Shown here in pieces: positions 59,231 through 64,000 of a stretch of DNA of 64,000 nucleotides; positions within the stretch are counted from its first letter, which is position 1; the number at the start of each line of letters is the position of its first letter. The notes under the pieces are model-generated. The model did not search any database, was not told the origin of the DNA, and was given only the letters and a program-made list of their open reading frames with translations. Source of the stretch: Bryum argenteum (Eukaryota; Streptophyta; Bryopsida; Bryales; Bryaceae). The stretch spans positions 1,056,501-1,120,500 of the forward strand of contig CM073325.1 of assembly GCA_037043015.1 (NCBI GenBank), written 5' to 3'. Position numbers and translations under genes: made by a program.

Positions 59231-60262
59231 TTATGATACAATATTCTGGCGAATCACAGAAAGTGATCTGGAGAGCACACGGAGGGGCGAGCCCCGTGAC
59301 TGTGACGGCGATCGCACGACGTCCGCAAGCAACTCATTAGCAGCAGAGAGGTGCTGGAGCTCCAGGTCGGTGGGCGTCGACGCCTTGCAAATGAAGTAGA
59401 AGACGCTCACCATGATGGCGGTGAACAGGTACAGGAACGAGTGCATACACACCAGCAAAGGCGCTTCCCAGTACTTGTCATGCACGACGGCCGCATTGTC
59501 GTTCCGGAGCACGTGAAACTCGAACAGAATGTCTAGGAAAGTCGCATTCACGCTCGTCACCACGAACAGGAGCAGGGCCACTTCAAGGCGCCACTTGAGG
59601 AGCCCCACGCTTCGCGCCAGCGCCTGCCATCCACTCAGGCCTTCCTGCACCGACACCACGTACGCGAGGCTGCACGTCACGTTCGCGAGCACCATCCCCG
59701 CCGCGACCGCCACTCCCACGACGGGCCCAAAAATGGATCCGAGGACGAAATTGCCGACGAGCGCGAGCGTTACAGCGATGGTGAAGTAGAGCGCGCACGT
59801 CCACAGGATCGTCCGGCTGAGCAAGCTAGTCTGCAAGACGTCGAGCGCTTCCGTGAATCTCACCTTCTTCCGCGCATAAGTCAACGCCACCACGTAACTC
59901 ACGCTGCCTTGCAGTAGCGCGGAGAATAACGGCACGTCCAGCATCCGCGACATGACCGTCTCCGCCAATTCTCGGTACCCCAATTGGCGCCCGAGTCGTG
60001 CCTGCAGGAAAATCACTGTGTGTTCCAGAAACGGAATGCGAAGCAGGATGTGCGAGAGAAGGAGGCTCGAGACGGGGATTGCGAGCAGAAACGCTAGTGT
60101 CATCAACACTCCATCGTGCTTTCGGAGAATGGTGGTGGATTCTTGCAGGATGTCTAGCAGTTGCACTCCGGGATGGGTTTCCGAGTATCCTGCCCACCTA
60201 TCTGGCACTACCTTCAGGGATTGCTTCAGACCTGCTTCCTCATCGTTCTCACGAAGATCCAT
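59231..60262 (-). CDS. Multi-pass membrane protein, plant-specific uncharacterised family
   Basis: A 343-residue protein in a single exon starts at the ATG 60262, followed by an acidic stretch (MDLRENDEEAG). Hydrophobic segments lie at about residues 52-74, 112-130, 152-172, 176-204, 226-245 and 267-292, so about six membrane helices. The soluble C-terminal tail is Ser/Arg-rich (SRSLSVIRQ). Layout and the motif SVQEGLSGWQALARSVGLLK resemble a plant family of uncharacterised membrane proteins with ~6 helices, but no biochemical function is known to me. No signal peptide precedes the first helix, and the compartment cannot be decided. A truncated copy of its 3' third lies at 49080-49367 and 56693-56795. 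Confidence 0.75.
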   Translation of the reverse strand: MDLRENDEEAGLKQSLKVVPDRWAGYSETHPGVQLLDILQESTTILRKHDGVLMTLAFLLAIPVSSLLLSHILLRIPFLEHTVIFLQARLGRQLGYRELAETVMSRMLDVPLFSALLQGSVSYVVALTYARKKVRFTEALDVLQTSLLSRTILWTCALYFTIAVTLALVGNFVLGSIFGPVVGVAVAAGMVLANVTCSLAYVVSVQEGLSGWQALARSVGLLKWRLEVALLLFVVTSVNATFLDILFEFHVLRNDNAAVVHDKYWEAPLLVCMHSFLYLFTAIMVSVFYFICKASTPTDLELQHLSAANELLADVVRSPSQSRGSPLRVLSRSLSVIRQNIVS

Positions 60263-62029
60263 TGCTACCGACACAACAATCAATCATCTATTGTCAAACT
60301 ATCAATCCTCGGATAGGCTCAAACATTTCAAAGAAGCCCCTTCGCAACACTCTTGCAGTAAGTGCTCGGTGCTGAGCTTCTGCCAATTCGACAAGCACCC
60401 TACGCTCCTTCGTTCGAATTCGTAAGGAACCATGATCACCACAAATTCCACTGTCGAATGATCCCACACATTCAAGTCAACTTAGTTCTAGCAATCCAAG
60501 TTCAAACTTGATTGACTACCGCAAACATCATTGGACTCTCTTTAATGATGAATAGCTCCAAAGCACAGTCTTGTCGTGGCCGTCAACTTCCAGCAAGCTT
60601 AACCACTCGAATCAAGCATCTGAGAGAGTACAGTCACAAATTCAAGCTCCCCGGCAACCTGGCTATGGACAACAGCAAACTGGAAGCATGCGATAATGGC
60701 AGGGGGGGTCCGGTGAGCAACGAAAAGTGTGCGTACCCAGCTCGAGTGTGTGAATGATTGGCAACAATAATGAAGCAATAGATCACGACGACGAACCTGA
60801 TTATCGGTTGACATTTTCATAGCACTGTGTTCGTATCTGGAATACTGAACAGTGTTTGAATCTTCTCACGGTTGTGGACACTGTAACCAAATAGGAATAG
60901 AGTAATACCTGTTCGTGGTAATAATCATGAGCTTTCGCACGAATTAGAGTGACTTGTGGACACAAACTACCCACCATTCAAATGAGGTGTAGTCGTCTTC
61001 TGGATGCTAACCACAATCGTGGGCGTTGAACGATTCAGGTAACTTACAATTTGCAAAAGTGGAATCAGATTATTGCTCCAGAGAATATTCAATGATCTGT
61101 ATACTTTGACTAAATTTGGAAACGCCTCTCTTTTGTGACTGGACTTTTTTGTATTGTACAGCACATGCGCTACTTTGCCATGGCACACAACCTCCAAATT
61201 TGACTAGCAGCTATCATACGCCTTCTAAAAATGATAAAAACTCTATCTCGTTATCCCAAAACCAACATAAAGTATCCCCAATTGCACCATTCGATGATTC
61301 ATTTCGATAATTCCCCCGATGTAATTTGACCTCTGCTGCACGATGTAACTTTTGCATATGATGCTTCAAAATTCTTATGCACGTGTTTCTGTTTTTCAAC
61401 AAATGTGGTGGTAAAAGAATCATATTCTACAGCAACATGCACACAATCTGGTCTCAATCATGTGCTTTTAGTATGCAGTGGCCGGTTGGAGATATACCCC
61501 TGTGCATTTGGGCCTCTATAACCGGTACAGGAGTTACGTTACAGTGGTTTATTGCCAGGTGAGATCCCCTCCTCCAAAGAGGCTGCATTATTCGTGACTG
61601 GTGTCCAACAGACGTTTCAGCAAATCATTGCACTTTCTCTCTCATAGCTTGTGAATTATATGTTCCCCCACCTTGGAAAGCATATACTAACCCCACAACC
61701 TTGACTTTACTCTTCCTATGGAAATTGCATGGAAGTTGTTACATGCGTAACATTCTTCACCATCTTTATGCCCGATGACTGGTGGCTATGGTGCACAAAA
61801 CAAGAGGCAAAGTTGGTACCTCATTCATAGTTTCATACTAACATATAATTGTATTCTTTTCTTAGTCTCTAATTATTCACATCACAAATATCTGTGTGTG
61901 TTTAGTTCTAAAAATAGAAGAAGAACTTCAGACTTGTTCAAGGTGAGCGTAAATAAAAGTGTTTGCTTGACTTATCATTGTATGTGTGGCTGGAGCTCAT
62001 AACACCAATAGTGGGACTACTAACCCTTC
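60263..62029. other. Intergenic, no gene supported
   Basis: 60263-60800 is the likely promoter of the membrane-protein gene and is moderately GC-rich. The rest is AT-rich with short frames lacking domains or splice context. Confidence 0.45.
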
Positions 62030-62200
62030 TTAGAATAGGCACTATGCTAGTTCCTGACTGGTCACCAATAGTGCCTCAGAGATACCCGACGTAAGATCTT
62101 CCCAAAGGACTTTGATATACCCCTGTAACGAGGTTCAATAGCCCTTACTGTGCGTAGTTGGGTGGACTGTGGTGATGAGGACCAAGTGGGCATTAAAAGA
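62030..62200 (-). mobile_element. SINE body fragment
   Basis: It shares AAAGGACTTTGA.TACCC, AACGAGGTTCAA (compare AACAAGGTCCAA) and TAGTTGGGTGGACTGTGGTG with 56300-56390 in the same orientation. The tRNA-like head is missing. Confidence 0.55.
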
Positions 62201-63878
62201 TAGGTCGGCCAATTTTGAGTTTTTTTAGTACTCGTACCATATTTCTATTAATAGCAAATTTTGGATTTTCTACAATTCCAATAATGTTATAACTTTTGTG
62301 GAACTGGCCTATCACATTTGACTAGTTGGGTGTTTGGCCTTCTCGCCTATTGATTGAATTATCAATGCCATCGATATATCAACATATTTAATGTATTAAC
62401 ACCTTGATGCTACTAGTGCACAACAAAAATTAGATATATATTTGTTGTTCTATGTTTTGAGTTTTGGAGAGTATCTAGAACCTACTAGACTAGAGTTTAC
62501 TCAATCTCCAAGTTTCCTATTTACACAATTCTTTTAGGATCAAGCACGTACTACTACTATGGGTCCTATGACTTCCATGTTTGGATCTCGCCGATATCAC
62601 CTATGAGAGTGTGAGCTATAGTGTCAAATATATCATTTGATTCTCTATCCCCATTACTTTTGGTAATCTACTCCCTTGAGTAAAAATATATCTATTCTTT
62701 CTTGTATTTCAAAAAATCTCATGAAGAACTAATCTCAATTTCACATGTTTGCTTTTCATGATAAAACATGCTCCATGTTAGAAAAGTCTAAAACACAAGC
62801 TTGCTTACCTTAAAATGCTTGTCATAGATTCATAATGTTTTTAACGGGTTTATAATTCATATCACACAAAGTAGAATGGATTTGAGATTCAATAGAAGTA
62901 ATCTCATCAACATGAGACATTGGACCAGAATGTTATGTCTCTTCGAAGTTTCACCTTCTCAACCAAAACATGGACATTTGACACGTTCAAGGATTAAGAG
63001 GAACAGAATGCACATGATCAGAGGTCAATTCCTAAACAGTTACTGCTCAGATTTCTATGTGACAAATCATAAACCATCGCCAAAACAAAAGCATCGCCCC
63101 AACAGTGTAAAAATCCTGCCATGGTCGTACTCACTGGTGGAAACCGAAGTTGACATGAATTTTAAACAACAATTCATCAGTCAAGATAGTATCGTGCACA
63201 AGGTCTCTCGCATCCTTGTACAACATGCAGATCAAGTTCTATCAACAGCTTTTTAAACAGAGAAAGTGGATAAGTCATTGAAAGCTAGGCATGGAGTAAC
63301 TGGACAAAATGTAAGCGCAAGTAACGCAACAATCATCACAGTCAAGGCCTCTGTGTACATTTAAGGGCCAATGAAACTCATGTTCAACCATTCTTCAATT
63401 TTCTTTGATGATTGGGTGCTGTGTGTGTCCAGGATTCAAATCATAACATACCTTTCACCACGTTCGGGCCGCGACAAATACGAGACAAATGCATGTCCGT
63501 TGCTGTCATAGATCATTCAGCACAAGTGTGTTGAGCTGGACTGCCACAGGCACATGGAACTACAGATGGTTTCGATCACCAGTACCACCAACAGTATCAA
63601 TGGTCATAACCACGCTTTATTTGCTTCAGATGTTAAGCAAGTGATTACATGCAGTTGAAGCTCTGTCAAATCGTGAGATTAGAGGTAACAGACTGACCAT
63701 TGCTTGCACTTTGAGCATTGCCAGCCACTGTGTAATAAGATGTGCCCCATGTACTCCGTAAAAGAGAATCACGTCTTTAGAAGAAAGATACCCAAGAATT
63801 CAAAACATGCTCAAATGTGCTCTTGGTCATGTCAAACTTGTTTTTTGGCCTTGATACGGATGTGACTTGCAGGTGAGA
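62201..63878. other. AT-rich intergenic with family A repeat copy 4
   Basis: 62750-62950 contains AAAACATGCTCCATGTT, then CTTGCTTACCTTAAAATGC and ACACAAAGTAGAATGGA, matching family A. The frame at 62876-63256 starts inside that repeat and has no domain, so it is not called a gene. Confidence 0.5.
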
Positions 63879-64000
63879 ATGTTTGAGTTGGTGATCATTT
63901 TTGCTTCTCTGTGGAGTCTCTTCTCCTGCTGGCCGAGGTCTTCTAACTTCAGTGCCATGCCATTCACTTTCAATGTGGATATTCGACCTGAAAAGTGATC
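63879..64000 (+). CDS. Possible first exon of a gene running off the window
   Basis: An ATG at 63879 opens MFELVIIFASLWSLFSCWPR, which looks like a signal peptide (hydrophobic run after a short head), and continues NFSAMPFTFNVDIRPEK up to a TGA at the window edge. GAAAAGTGATC could hold a GT donor just before that stop. There is no other support and the exon may be chance. Confidence 0.2.

Noticed and set aside
59583..60425. Frames of 73-157 codons on both strands over the membrane-protein gene
   Set aside because: They are other-frame shadows of the 343-residue membrane protein, whose frame alone has a regular pattern of hydrophobic helices.
62876..63256. 126-codon plus-strand frame
   Set aside because: It begins inside a family A dispersed repeat and shows no domain, splice context or similarity to its neighbours.

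Overview
This is nuclear DNA of a streptophyte. The genes are interrupted by many short introns (about 85-700 bp, plus one of about 2.2 kb) with GT..AG borders. The proteins are typical of plants: a VPS51 close to the plant type, a P-class PPR protein and two plastid-targeted TraB proteins. The rest is AT-rich and full of old transposable elements. Low gene density and the style of the transposase point to a moss or another early-diverging land-plant lineage rather than a flowering plant; the species is not claimed. There are no operons, ribosomal RNA genes, convincing tRNA genes or CRISPR arrays.

Layout. 1-6.6 kb is gene-poor and holds a Stowaway-like element, a tRNA-derived SINE and an AT-rich dispersed repeat. 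6.6-12.6 kb (minus) is VPS51, about 20 exons. 12.6-16.8 kb is intergenic with a GC-rich LTR-like block. 16.8-19.5 kb (plus) is a plastid-type PPR gene with five exons. 35.5-43.0 kb (minus) is PGAP1, the GPI inositol-deacylase, about 20 exons. 46.6-60.3 kb is a tandem duplication: TraB copy 1, a broken copy of a membrane-protein gene, TraB copy 2, and the intact membrane-protein gene (minus). The broken copy has been split by a roughly 7.3-kb insertion with its own terminal inverted repeats. 60.3-64 kb is mostly empty.

The most striking region is 21,095-35,390. A perfect 10-bp direct repeat (21095-21104 and 35381-35390) encloses about 14.3 kb whose two ends are inverted repeats of each other. 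This looks like one very large Mutator-like element. Inside lie (a) a decayed MULE-like transposase gene with a C-terminal SWIM zinc finger on the minus strand and (b) a spliced, largely intact plus-strand gene. That gene joins acidic N-terminal exons, a ParB/sulfiredoxin-like domain and a permuted amino-methyltransferase-like domain whose catalytic motif is altered. Two arrays of a palindromic GC-rich repeat (core ATCGGGCGCCCGA and variants) lie in the gene's long intron and just past its stop codon. A ParB-like/methyltransferase protein, palindromic site arrays and a MULE vehicle together form the best candidate for an undescribed system here; the functional link is inference.

The host genes have housekeeping roles: VPS51 tethers endosome-to-Golgi vesicles (GARP/EARP), PGAP1 remodels GPI anchors in the ER, the PPR protein probably acts on organelle RNA, and the TraB proteins are probably plastid proteins. 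They show no shared pathway.
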